Shown here: positions 51,199-59,527 of the stretch, in pieces
How positions within the stretch are numbered: the first letter of the stretch is position 1
Layout: each line of letters begins with the position of its first letter
Virus record (IMG/VR): IMGVR_UViG_3300022890_000011
Span: 62,001-126,000 of that record
Length of the DNA: 64,000 bases
Origin: a virus
Direction: 5' to 3' (one strand)
Made by a program: the position numbers and the translations under genes
The notes under the pieces: generated by a model
Told to the model about the DNA's origin: nothing
Databases searched by the model: none
The model's input: only the letters and a program-made list of their open reading frames with translations

Positions 51199-53205
51199 AT
51201 GGATGATGTAGAAAATAAAAAATCAAATAAAAACAGTAATTCTGATACACCAACATTAGATTCTTATGGTGTTGACTTGACAAAAGCCGCAATGGAAGAT
51301 AGGTTAGACCCCATAATTGGTCGTGAAGTTGAAATTGAAAGATTGGCTCAAATTTTGAGTAGACGCAAAAAGAACAACCCAGTATTAATCGGGGAGCCTG
51401 GAGTTGGTAAAAGTGCCATAGTAGAGGCTTTGGCTATTAGAATCATAAATAAAAAAGTGTCAAGAGTTCTTTTTGATAGAAAAGTCATGACTTTAGATTT
51501 AGCTTCAGTTATTGCTGGTACTAAATATAGAGGTCAATTTGAAGAAAGGATGAAGGCTATCTTAGATGAATTATCAAAAAATGAGGATGTAATATTATTT
51601 ATTGATGAAATACATACAATAGTTGGAGCAGGTGGTGCATCTGGTTCACTTGATGCTGCAAATATGTTAAAACCAGCTCTTGCTAGAGGTGATATTCAAT
51701 GTATTGGTGCAACGACATTAGATGAATATAGACAACATATTGAAAAAGATGGAGCGTTGGAGAGAAGATTTCAAAAAATAATGGTAGAGCCAACTTCTTC
51801 TGAAGAAACAGTTGAAATACTTCATAAAATTAAAGAAAGATATGAAGATCATCATAATGTAGAATATACTGATGAAGCATTAGAAGCTTGTGTTAAATTA
51901 ACTAATAGGTATATTACAGATAGATGTTTACCTGATAAAGCTATTGATGCTCTTGATGAGGCTGGTTCTAGAGTACATATTTCTAATATTGTTGTTCCTC
52001 AATCTATTTTGGATCTTGAATCTGAATTAGAAATAGCTAAAAAAGATAAATTAGAAGCAGTTAAAGCTCAGAAGTTTGAAGATGCTGCAGAGGCTCGTGA
52101 TTATGAAAAAGATATTTTAAGTGATATTAAATCTGAAAAAATAGAATGGGAAAAAGAACTTTCAAAAAATAAAGAAAAAGTTGACGAACATGATATTGCT
52201 GAAGTTGTTGCGATGATTACTGGTGTTCCAGTTAATAGAATTGCTCAATCAGAAGGTAATAAACTAGTAAAAATGGATGTAGACCTTAAAGGTAAAATTA
52301 TTGGTCAAGATGAAGCACTAAGTAAAATTGTTAAATCTATTAAGAGAAATAGATCTGGGTTGAAAGATCCAAATAAACCAATTGGTACATTTGTATTCTT
52401 AGGTCCTACAGGGGTTGGGAAAACGTGGTTAGCTAAAGTATTATCTGAATATTTATTTGATAGTAAAGATGCTTTAATTAGAATTGATATGAGTGAATAT
52501 ATGGAGAAGTTTGCAGTTTCAAGATTAGTTGGTGCTCCTCCAGGATATGTTGGTTATGAAGAAGGCGGACAATTATCTGAGAAAGTTCGTAGAAAGCCAT
52601 ATTCTGTTGTGTTATTAGATGAAATTGAAAAGGCACATCCAGATGTATTTAATATTTTACTTCAAATTTTAGATGAAGGTAGATTAACTGATAGTTCTGG
52701 TAGAAGAATTGATTTTAGAAATACATTGATTATAATGACTTCTAATATTGGTACTAGACAATTAGCTGAACATGAAGGTGGTGGTATCGGTTTTGATACA
52801 AAAGCAAAATTAGAAGGTAAAGAATCACATAATAATAGTGTTGTACAGAGTGCTTTGAAAAAAGCTTTTGCACCAGAATTTCTAAATAGATTAGATGATG
52901 TAGTTGTATTTAATTCATTGGATATAAATAGTATTAAAGATATTATTGAAATTGAATTAGAGGGTTTATATTCTAGAGTTGAAGAACTTGGTTATAAAGT
53001 TAAATTGTCACCGAAAGCAAAAGATTATATTTGTGAAAAAGGATTTGATCCTAAATATGGTGCTAGACCTTTAAAAAGAGCAATACAAAAATATTTAGAA
53101 GATAAATTAGCAGAAACTCTAATATCTACAAATATTAAGCAAGGTTCTACTATTTCAGTTGGATATAGTAAGAAAAATGATGAAATAACAATTAATGTAA
53201 AGTAG
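51199..53205 (+). CDS. ClpC-like AAA+ unfoldase lacking the N-terminal domain
   Basis: 668 residues, two AAA+ modules. D1: GEPGVGKSAIVEALA, LFIDEIHTIVGAG, GATTLDEYRQHIEKDGALER. A UVR-like middle motif (KAQKFEDAAEARDYEKDI). D2: LGPTGVGKTWLAKVL, RIDMSEYMEKFAVSRLVGAP, VVLLDEIEKAHPDV, and the C-terminal FDPKYGARPLKRAIQ. The usual Clp N-domain (about 150 residues) is absent. No ClpP gene is seen, so it would use host ClpP or act as a disaggregase. A loop of the ClpP-binding (I/L/V)GF type, GGGIGFD (about 527-533), is present. Confidence 0.94.
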   Translation: MDDVENKKSNKNSNSDTPTLDSYGVDLTKAAMEDRLDPIIGREVEIERLAQILSRRKKNNPVLIGEPGVGKSAIVEALAIRIINKKVSRVLFDRKVMTLDLASVIAGTKYRGQFEERMKAILDELSKNEDVILFIDEIHTIVGAGGASGSLDAANMLKPALARGDIQCIGATTLDEYRQHIEKDGALERRFQKIMVEPTSSEETVEILHKIKERYEDHHNVEYTDEALEACVKLTNRYITDRCLPDKAIDALDEAGSRVHISNIVVPQSILDLESELEIAKKDKLEAVKAQKFEDAAEARDYEKDILSDIKSEKIEWEKELSKNKEKVDEHDIAEVVAMITGVPVNRIAQSEGNKLVKMDVDLKGKIIGQDEALSKIVKSIKRNRSGLKDPNKPIGTFVFLGPTGVGKTWLAKVLSEYLFDSKDALIRIDMSEYMEKFAVSRLVGAPPGYVGYEEGGQLSEKVRRKPYSVVLLDEIEKAHPDVFNILLQILDEGRLTDSSGRRIDFRNTLIIMTSNIGTRQLAEHEGGGIGFDTKAKLEGKESHNNSVVQSALKKAFAPEFLNRLDDVVVFNSLDINSIKDIIEIELEGLYSRVEELGYKVKLSPKAKDYICEKGFDPKYGARPLKRAIQKYLEDKLAETLISTNIKQGSTISVGYSKKNDEITINVK

Positions 53206-53997
53206 GTTAAATATATATAATTAAATGTGGAATAAAGAAAAAGATAAAGAATATAAAAAATTAAAGCGTTCTGGATATACTAAAGAACAATTAAAAAAAC
53301 ATTTTGGTGAAGATATATATGATTCAAATTATTTACAAAAATCTGAAAAATTATCATTTTTAAAAGATTATAAATCCTATTTGTTAACTGAAATAAAAAT
53401 AACACCAGAAGAAACAGAATATATTATTAAAAAAGAAAAATCAATATCATATAATGACAAATATGATTATGTTATAAATTTTGAAATAGATGCCAATAAA
53501 TATGTTTTAATTTTATTTTATGTTATATCTAATAATATTCATTCATATGAATTATTATTTACCACAACACAACAATATATCGAATATACGATAGAAATGG
53601 ATAATATATTATCTTTACCTGGTAAACATTTCACTGATAAAGAACAAGAATTTTTAAAAAAGATTGTTGAAAAAGAAACAAATTTTGATGAAGTAATGAA
53701 ATTGATGAAATCAATTTCATATATTTTACTTGATATTTATACAGATTATACATCTATTGATTGTTTTTCAATTCATTCAACAGATAATCCCACAAAAATA
53801 AAATTATACAGAAATATTATAAAAGATTCTTTTAAGAATATAAAAGAAAAGAAAATTGGTGATATTTTTTATTATGAATTTGATTTAGAAGATTTTGATT
53901 AAAATAAAAACAATAAGGTTATGTTTTAGAATAATGTATAAAAGTTTAGTTGGATATAGTAAGAAAAATAATGAAATAACAATTAATGTAAAATAAT
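53157..53997 (+). repeat. 49-base direct repeat of the clpC-like 3' end
   Basis: The last 45 coding bases of the unfoldase (VGYSKKNDEITINVK, 53157-53205) recur with two or three changes at 53949-53997 (VGYSKKNNEITINVK), bracketing the 53225-53902 gene. This looks like a duplication left by insertion of that gene. Confidence 0.85.
53225..53902 (+). CDS. Unknown protein between clpC-tail repeats
   Basis: 225 residues beginning WNKEKDKEYKKLKRSGYTK and KEQLKKHFG; charged and helical, no family recognised. It sits exactly between the two copies of the clpC tail, implying insertion after the unfoldase gene. Confidence 0.65.
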   Translation: MWNKEKDKEYKKLKRSGYTKEQLKKHFGEDIYDSNYLQKSEKLSFLKDYKSYLLTEIKITPEETEYIIKKEKSISYNDKYDYVINFEIDANKYVLILFYVISNNIHSYELLFTTTQQYIEYTIEMDNILSLPGKHFTDKEQEFLKKIVEKETNFDEVMKLMKSISYILLDIYTDYTSIDCFSIHSTDNPTKIKLYRNIIKDSFKNIKEKKIGDIFYYEFDLEDFD

Positions 53998-54423
53998 ATG
54001 GAAAAATTTATTACAGCATTTGCAACAGATAATGAAAAATCATTTACAAATAATCATTTTGGAGATGCTGATTGTTATATGATTTATGAAATTTCATTAT
54101 CTGATGTTAAATTTATAAAAAAAATAAGTAATACATCTGAAGAAGAAGATGAAGAAATTCATGCTGACCCTAAAAAAGCTAAAAGTGTTGCAAAAATGTT
54201 AAAAAATGAAAATGTTAATGTTGTTGTTTCTAGAATTTACGGGCCAAATATAAATCGAATTAAAAAAAAATTTGTTTGTGTTTTAATGGATAATGAAGAA
54301 ATTTCTGAATGTCCAAATATAATTCAAAAAAAATTAAATGTTATAATTGATGAGTGGAATAAGGGAGAAGATAGAAATTATCTTAATTTTAGGGGTGAGA
54401 AAAACGAAGATTTAAATAAATAA
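53998..54423 (+). CDS. NifX/dinitrogenase iron-molybdenum cofactor-type protein
   Basis: 141 residues. FATDNEKSFTNNHFGDADCY and YMIYEI match the start of the NifB/NifX/NafY domain (substrate-cofactor binding fold), and VNVVVSRIYGPNINRIKKKF the later conserved block. No nitrogenase context; homologues outside nitrogen fixers have unknown roles. Function here unknown. Confidence 0.7.
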   Translation: MEKFITAFATDNEKSFTNNHFGDADCYMIYEISLSDVKFIKKISNTSEEEDEEIHADPKKAKSVAKMLKNENVNVVVSRIYGPNINRIKKKFVCVLMDNEEISECPNIIQKKLNVIIDEWNKGEDRNYLNFRGEKNEDLNK

Positions 54424-54432
54424 ATATTTATA

Positions 54433-54819
54433 ATGGAAAAACAAGTAAATAGAGCAATTGAAAATATTTACGGTAATGAATATTGGTTGAATATTGTCAT
54501 AAATGTAGATAAAGATTATAGTAAATCTAATAAATAAATTGTAAAAGATATTAATGATACATTTAAAAAAACTTTTGATGTTAATGAAAAAATACCAAAA
54601 ATTTTTGCGTCTTGGGTAGATAATTATACAGGTGGATTTTTTGTTATATCATTATATAAAGAAAAAACTAATTGGGGTAATAATTTTACATGGGCTTCAA
54701 CATTTTATGATTCAGAAGAAGAATTGAACTCAGATAAAGAATCAAATAAAAATGAGGTTTGGATGAATTATGATGAAATGAATTCACATTTTGATGCTTA
54801 TAAATTAGGATTATTATAA
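54433..54819 (+). pseudogene. Gene with an in-frame stop at codon 35 and KLGLL C-terminus
   Basis: ATG 54433 gives MEKQVNRAIENIYGNEYWLN..., a TAA at 54535-54537, then the same frame runs on as IVKDINDTFKKTFDVNEKIP to AYKLGLL and a stop at 54819. A single AAA-to-TAA change would explain it. Reinitiation downstream is possible. No family recognised. Confidence 0.6.
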
Positions 54820-54915
54820 TTTGATAAAATTTATCAAATTATTGATAAAAAAAGAAGAAATTATCAAGAAAACAAAATAATATGGGAGAACTTAAAATAA
54901 AAAGAATATAAAGAT

Positions 54916-55629
54916 ATGGGAAACAAAATGAATTTTTTATTCGATTATTATAAATATATTAAAAATGTAGATAGTTTAGATACATCAACTGATTTAAAGG
55001 TATATAATATGTTTAAAAAACACACAAAGAATGATAGTTTAGTTATTGTAGAAGGTTTAATAACTACACATCCTATTAAAAAATCAGTAGATATAATAAA
55101 AAGAAGATTCCCAAAATTAAGTGTTAAAGTTGAAGATGAAGGTGAAATATATATAGAAGGTGAAATGAAAAAATTAAAAAATTACATTCCACTTTTTACA
55201 AATTTAGGTTACTTTGTTTCACTTTATACCATCAATGGACAAGATTGGATTAAAGAATATAGTGATAATATAAAACCGATTGCACTATATTTAGAACCAA
55301 AATATGATTTAAAAATAGATGTTATTCCAGAAAAATTATATCATTCTTCTCCAATTAAATTTAAAGACAAAATATCAAAAATTGGATTTATACCGAAAAC
55401 TGGTAATAAATTGTCAAACCATCCTGATAGAATTTATCTTACCGATAGTTTAGACACAGCTATTAACTTTGGATATAATATTATAAAATCTGGATTTTGT
55501 GTTTATGAAATTAATGGTTCTAATATAAAAAATTTATATAGTGATATAAATTTAAGAAATAGTGGATATTATACCCAAGAAAATATATCACCAAATAACT
55601 TTAATTTAATTAAAGAAATAGAAAATTAA
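54916..55629 (+). CDS. Possible ADP-ribosyltransferase-fold protein
   Basis: 237 residues. The N-terminal half has no recognised motif. The C-terminal half has PEKLYHSSPIKFKDKISKIG, HPDRIYLTDSLDTAINFG, and GYYTQENISPNNF, which in order resemble the His-Tyr, Tyr/Ser and C-terminal strand motifs of KptA/ART-like folds. The catalytic Glu is not certain. Could also be a structural relative only. Confidence 0.5.
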   Translation: MGNKMNFLFDYYKYIKNVDSLDTSTDLKVYNMFKKHTKNDSLVIVEGLITTHPIKKSVDIIKRRFPKLSVKVEDEGEIYIEGEMKKLKNYIPLFTNLGYFVSLYTINGQDWIKEYSDNIKPIALYLEPKYDLKIDVIPEKLYHSSPIKFKDKISKIGFIPKTGNKLSNHPDRIYLTDSLDTAINFGYNIIKSGFCVYEINGSNIKNLYSDINLRNSGYYTQENISPNNFNLIKEIEN

Positions 55630-55643
55630 ATATTTTTTATTTT

Positions 55644-55663
55644 GTTAAAATTTTTCTATATTG
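55644..55663 (+). promoter_or_regulatory. Candidate promoter element, near-leaderless
   Basis: GTTAAAATTTTTCTATATTG ends five bases before the ATG at 55668. With TATATT as the -10 box the transcript would start at or next to the ATG. Confidence 0.35.
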
Positions 55664-55667
55664 AAAT

Positions 55668-55820
55668 ATGATTAATTTAGATGAAATAAATGAGATACAC
55701 AAAGAAATACAAAAGATACTAAGTATATCAACGGTTTTTAAAATGAAGGTTGAGAAATATAAGGACGATATAATCGAATTTGAAAATTTTTTAAAAACTC
55801 AAATTATTAAAAATAAATAG
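55668..55820 (+). CDS. Small unknown protein
   Basis: 50 codons: MINLDEINEIHKEIQKILSI... ending TQIIKNK; amphipathic helices. No family recognised. Confidence 0.5.
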   Translation: MINLDEINEIHKEIQKILSISTVFKMKVEKYKDDIIEFENFLKTQIIKNK

Positions 55821-55821
55821 A

Positions 55822-56101
55822 ATGGAAAAAGTTAAAGAACAAGTTAAATTTTGGATGATAGAAGGAATTCAAAAAGTTTTAAATGGCGAAGAAGATAATA
55901 TCAAATTATTATATACTAGACCCTATGATGTAATTGAATATATTGAATCTATAGGAGGCATTGATGAAGATAATGGTGAAGATTTTGATTGTAGGTTGGC
56001 AATGGGATTACCGGAAACAGATTACATATAAAGATAAAAAATATATGATATCAGGTGATGGATATTATCAAGATTATGCAACATTTGGATTAGATAAATA
56101 A
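55822..56101 (+). CDS. Small acidic protein, probably frameshifted near its end
   Basis: The main frame (55822-56031) gives 69 residues ending GLPETDYI. A second frame continues TYKDKKYMISGDGYYQDYAT and FGLDK to 56101; YKDKxYxIxGDGxYQDxAT is a pattern I would expect as the end of such a protein. A one-base change near 56025 would join them. Alternatively the second part is a separate overlapping ORF from ATG about 55965. Confidence 0.45.
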
Positions 56102-56138
56102 ATAGAATGTAAGAAAAAAGATAATAGAAAGAAAAACA

Positions 56139-56223
56139 GGGGAGATGGTGAAATGTTATCATATAATGCAAGGACTCATGAGGAAACGGCATTATGTTTT
56201 GAGTTCGAATCTCAATCTCTTCA
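56139..56223 (+). tRNA. tRNA-like gene with abnormal anticodon loop
   Basis: The acceptor stem GGGGAGA/TCTCTTC pairs with two G-U. D-arm GTGA/TCAT, T-arm TTGAG-TTCGAAT-CTCAA with the canonical T-loop. The anticodon stem TAATG/CATTA encloses 21 bases instead of seven, so the anticodon cannot be assigned; CTCATGA inside the loop could be an ordinary Met/Ile-type loop displaced by an insertion. CCA is not encoded. No long-variable-arm folding fits better. The gap 56102-56282 has nothing else. Confidence 0.6.
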
Positions 56224-56282
56224 CTAATTAAAACTATCTCAAATGAAAAAAGAAAGAAAAACATCAAAACGATTTAACAAAG

Positions 56283-56429
56283 ATGAATAGACAAGAAATA
56301 ATTAGAATTGAATCTTTATTACAAGAGTGGTATTGTAAAAATTGTGATAATATTAAAGATCAAGATGATAAAGAAGATTATCTAAAGATATTAGAAGCAT
56401 TAAGAGAATATAAAATTAAATTAAACTAA
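56283..56429 (+). CDS. Small unknown protein
   Basis: 48 codons: MNRQEIIRIESLLQEWYCKN... ending EALREYKIKLN. Charged helices, a C-x2-C (CKNC). No family recognised. Stops seven bases before the radical SAM gene. Confidence 0.5.
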   Translation: MNRQEIIRIESLLQEWYCKNCDNIKDQDDKEDYLKILEALREYKIKLN

Positions 56430-56436
56430 AGACGAT

Positions 56437-57696
56437 ATGCAAAAAGAAAGAATTAAAGTAAAACCTACAATTTATAAAGATAAACCAATTCACGTACACG
56501 AAATAGAAATGTTTGATGGAAATATTGGAATTGTTAAAGACACCGAATTTATTAAAGTTTTTAAATCAGATGATTATAATTTTTATTTTAATAAGATTGA
56601 CGGGGAATTCATAAGATGGGGTACCGGAGATTACACAAAAGAACCACCAAAAAAAGTTTCTAAAAAACAAATTGAATTGTACCAATTATGGACAATTTTC
56701 TGGGGTGAAGATGTAGGGAATTTCAAAGATTTTGTTAGAGACCTGGAAACGGATGGTAGTGTTACAAATACAGTGCCGGAAATCTTAGATTTTGAGGTAA
56801 GTGATAAGTGTGCAGGTGTGAGTATGGCTGGTGGTAAGGCTTCGCCTTGTAAATTTTGTTATAAATCGAATAATAATAATGGATCTTATATGACAACTGA
56901 AGATTTTACTAAAGTTATGGATAAGATGCCAAAATCTTTATGTCAAATAGCTTTGGGAATTGGTAATGTAGATCAACCAAATTTATTTGATCTAATGGAT
57001 GTGTGTATTCATCGTGGAATCGTGCCAAACTTGACTTTGAATGGAGATCGAATGACTGATGAGATTTGTGATAAATTATCAGAAAGATGTGGAGCAGTTG
57101 CTGTTAGCTATTATGATAAAGATTTAACATTTAATTCAATTTATGAATTGGCTACTGTTAGAAAAATGTCTCAAATTAATATTCATTACTTTTTATCTGA
57201 AGAGACATACGAACAAGGTTTACAGTTAATTGATGATGTTCAAAATGATCCAAGAACTAAAGATTTAAATGCTATTGTTTTTCTTTCAGCAAAAATTAGA
57301 GGAAATGCCGAAAAAAATAATTATCATATTCTTAGTCAGGATAAATATAATATAATTTCACAAAAAGCTTTACATATTGATGTGGCTGTGGGGATGGATA
57401 GTTGTAGTGCATTCAAGACCCTGATTAGTTTTAAAGATGAACCTAATTTTGATTCTTTACAAAATATGATAGAGAGCTGCGAATCAACTATTTATAGTAC
57501 CTATATAAATAAAAAGGGAATTTTTTTTCCATGTAGTTTTGCCCAGGGCATCGGTGATTGGAGTGAAGGTATAAATGTTTTAGAGTGTAATAATTTTTTA
57601 AAAGATGTTTGGCATAACGAAAAAACAAGAAAATTTTCATGTGAAGTTGTAAATTGTAGAAATCAGTGCAAATCTTGTGCTATATTTGAAATTTAA
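56437..57696 (+). CDS. Radical SAM protein with atypical cluster motif and SPASM-like C-terminus
   Basis: 419 residues. DKCAGVSMAGGKASPCKFCY has C-x12-C-x2-C instead of the usual C-x3-C-x2-C for the 4Fe-4S/SAM site. A TIM-barrel-like core follows (IALGIGNVDQPNLFDLMDVC; LNGDRMTDE), and a C-terminal Cys-rich region (FPCSFAQG, CEVVNCRNQCKSCAIF) as in SPASM domains binding further clusters. Substrate unknown. Not next to a recognisable peptide precursor. Confidence 0.8.
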   Translation: MQKERIKVKPTIYKDKPIHVHEIEMFDGNIGIVKDTEFIKVFKSDDYNFYFNKIDGEFIRWGTGDYTKEPPKKVSKKQIELYQLWTIFWGEDVGNFKDFVRDLETDGSVTNTVPEILDFEVSDKCAGVSMAGGKASPCKFCYKSNNNNGSYMTTEDFTKVMDKMPKSLCQIALGIGNVDQPNLFDLMDVCIHRGIVPNLTLNGDRMTDEICDKLSERCGAVAVSYYDKDLTFNSIYELATVRKMSQINIHYFLSEETYEQGLQLIDDVQNDPRTKDLNAIVFLSAKIRGNAEKNNYHILSQDKYNIISQKALHIDVAVGMDSCSAFKTLISFKDEPNFDSLQNMIESCESTIYSTYINKKGIFFPCSFAQGIGDWSEGINVLECNNFLKDVWHNEKTRKFSCEVVNCRNQCKSCAIFEI

Positions 57697-57701
57697 AAAA
57701 A

Positions 57702-58529
57702 TTAAGGTTTCCATTCTTTAATATTATCGTCCAATTTTGTTAATATTTTTCTACATTTGTATCCTTTGTAAGTGTTTGTTTTACCAGTTGAACAACTATA
57801 AAGTGCAGTTGCATGTAATTTAATATCAGTATAATCTTTACAAAATTCACTAACTTTTATTTTATATTCCTTTCCATTTGGAAATGTAATAATATAGAAT
57901 TTAGTGTTTTTGTAGTAAGGATTATTTTTACCTTTTAAGTGTTTTTCTATATAATTATTTTTTTCATCTTTTGAAGCCTTATTTATCCAACATTTATCTT
58001 TTAATTCCTGTTCTGATAATTTTTTTTGATAATTATTATCACCAGTAATATTATTAAGCCATAATTCCCTTTCTTCTTTTGACATTCTTTTTGAAAAATG
58101 TTTTTCTCCTGAAACAAGGTGACCATTTTTATACATACCATTATTCTCACCATATCTATATTTTATTAACCATTTTTTACGTTCTTCTTCAGATAGCCTT
58201 GATAGCCAGTGATTTTCGCCAACTGAACCATAATTACACAAACCACCTTCTGTTAAATTGTATCCATTTTTATTAGGTGCATATGAATTATATTTTTTGA
58301 TATAATAGATTTCTCGTTCTTCTAATATATCACTATCGCATTCTTCTACAACTTCCCATTTAAAATTTTCAACACCATATTTAATTAAAGCTTTATGAAA
58401 AATAGAAAATTTTACACCACTTTTAGCTTCTTTAATATGTTCCTTTTTTCTGATTTTAAGAGTTCTGCCTGTTAATCCGATATAATGTTTACCGTTAATG
58501 TTATTAATTACTTTATAGATTATTCCCAT
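57702..58529 (-). CDS. GIY-YIG homing endonuclease
   Basis: 275 residues. GIY-YIG domain: GIIYKVINNINGKHYIGLTG (GIY/YIG), the catalytic Arg in LKIRKKEH, and the Glu near EEREIYYIKKY; then DNA-binding repeats (HWLSRLSEEERKKW; KHFSKRMSKEERELW) and a C-terminal helix-turn-helix-like part (KVSEFCKDYTDIKLHATALY). Resembles T4 Seg proteins. Freestanding; convergent with the radical SAM gene (5-base gap). Confidence 0.92.
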   Translation of the reverse strand: MGIIYKVINNINGKHYIGLTGRTLKIRKKEHIKEAKSGVKFSIFHKALIKYGVENFKWEVVEECDSDILEEREIYYIKKYNSYAPNKNGYNLTEGGLCNYGSVGENHWLSRLSEEERKKWLIKYRYGENNGMYKNGHLVSGEKHFSKRMSKEERELWLNNITGDNNYQKKLSEQELKDKCWINKASKDEKNNYIEKHLKGKNNPYYKNTKFYIITFPNGKEYKIKVSEFCKDYTDIKLHATALYSCSTGKTNTYKGYKCRKILTKLDDNIKEWKP

Positions 58530-58536
58530 AGTTATT

Positions 58537-58701
58537 TTATATGATTATATTTTCAATATTCTCGCCTTTTAATTTCAGGTCTTTGTATATTAACCATTCT
58601 ATATATTTTGATCTGTTATTAAAATTTTCTTTTATAACCTTTGTTAATTTAGGATCTAGTGAGATTGAAATTGTAGTCTTTGATTTTTTAGATTTTTTCA
58701 T
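58537..58701 (-). CDS. Ribbon-helix-helix DNA-binding protein
   Basis: 54 codons: KKSKKSKTTISISLDPKLTK (arm and strand), NNRSKYIEWLIYKDLKLKGE (helix). Immediately upstream of the homing-endonuclease gene on the same strand (8-base gap). Repeated AGTAAC boxes lie before it. Confidence 0.75.
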   Translation of the reverse strand: MKKSKKSKTTISISLDPKLTKVIKENFNNRSKYIEWLIYKDLKLKGENIENIII

Positions 58702-58732
58702 ATAGTTATATATTAAAATTTAAAAGTCAAAA

Positions 58733-58788
58733 AGTAACATTATAGTAACATAATAAAACAAGAAATAACAAGATATATAGTTACTATA
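58733..58788. promoter_or_regulatory. Candidate operator: repeated AGTAAC boxes
   Basis: AGTAACAT at 58733 and 58744 (11-base spacing) and the inverted GTTACTATA at 58780-58788 pairing with TATAGTAAC at 58741. They precede the ribbon-helix-helix gene that starts at 58701 on the minus strand. Confidence 0.5.
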
Positions 58789-58829
58789 CATTAAACAATA
58801 ATGTCACCAAATAATATTTATTAATAATA

Positions 58830-58977
58830 ATGATGTATAGAATAATTATAAAAGAAGGCAAAGAATGGGTTCAGTATTGAAGGGATTTCACTCAGACATT
58901 TGAAAAACATTCATTATGCAAATAAAGAACAAGATACAATAAATCAAATAATTGAGTTGTTAAAAGATTTAGAATAA
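58830..58977 (+). pseudogene. Degraded small gene
   Basis: ATG 58830: MMYRIIIKEGKEWVQY, then TGA (58878-58880). Coding-like sequence resumes as RDFTQTF in the same frame and, after a shift, KNIHYANKEQDTINQIIELL to KDLE and a stop at 58977. At least two lesions. Confidence 0.45.
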
Positions 58978-59283
58978 AAGTTTTACAAAAATAGTAATAT
59001 AGGTATATATTAAAAAACAAATGTTAAAAATAATAAAAATTATGAATCGTTTTGAACTGAAATCTTGATATAGTTAAGAATTTTTTCTGGACAGATTTTA
59101 AATATTAATATCCTATTTATGAGATCAAAAAATAATAAAAATTAAATGAAAAACATTAAAATGAAAATTAAAATTAATTTTAAAATTAAAATGAAAGTAA
59201 ATATCATAAAAATTGTAAAAATCATTATTACAATTATTTTAATCTTTGTATAAACATTTTTGAAATTTTCAGATAATTAATTA
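58978..59283. other. Non-coding gap
   Basis: About 306 bases with no convincing gene. A 30-codon Lys/Ile-rich ORF (59161-59253, MKIKINFKIKMKV...) with one hydrophobic helix is probably low-complexity chance. No clear hairpin or repeat. Confidence 0.5.
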
Positions 59284-59466
59284 ATGAGAAATAAATTATC
59301 AGAAGAAAAGAAAAAGAAGAAATTTTCGGTTTCAATTAACAAAGATCTTAACATTAAATTGGAGGAATATTTAGAAGATACGAATATTAATAAGTCTAAA
59401 TATATTGAATCTTTGGTTAGAAAAGACCTAGAAGACAGGGGAGAAGATGTTGAAAAAGAATTTTAA
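59284..59466 (+). CDS. Ribbon-helix-helix DNA-binding protein
   Basis: 60 residues: RNKLSEEKKKKKFSVSINK and NKSKYIESLVRKDLEDRGED. Close relative of the 29517 protein, including the VEKEF ending. It precedes the exported-protein cluster and may regulate it. Confidence 0.78.
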   Translation: MRNKLSEEKKKKKFSVSINKDLNIKLEEYLEDTNINKSKYIESLVRKDLEDRGEDVEKEF

Positions 59467-59498
59467 AAAATTTTTTATATTTCTATATTTCCTTATAT
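59464..59498 (+). promoter_or_regulatory. Candidate promoter element before the exported-protein cluster
   Basis: T-rich stretch with TATATTTCTATATTTCCTTA and TATTC; shares CCTTATATTC with the 62657 and 63193 sites. About 35 bases before ATG 59528. Confidence 0.35.
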
Positions 59499-59527
59499 TC
59501 ACATAATTATAAATTTAAAATAAAAAC

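Noticed and set aside
53998-54423. Evidence for nitrogen fixation
   Set aside because: Only a NifX-type domain is present; no nitrogenase or other nif gene occurs, and the fold is found in non-fixers.
13412-54819. Alternative genetic code (TAA or TGA read as an amino acid)
   Set aside because: TAA and TGA end most intact genes here with tight stop/start overlaps, and the interrupting stops are few and of both kinds.
57702-58529. Group I intron around the homing endonuclease
   Set aside because: No split gene flanks it and no intron core is recognisable; it is freestanding.
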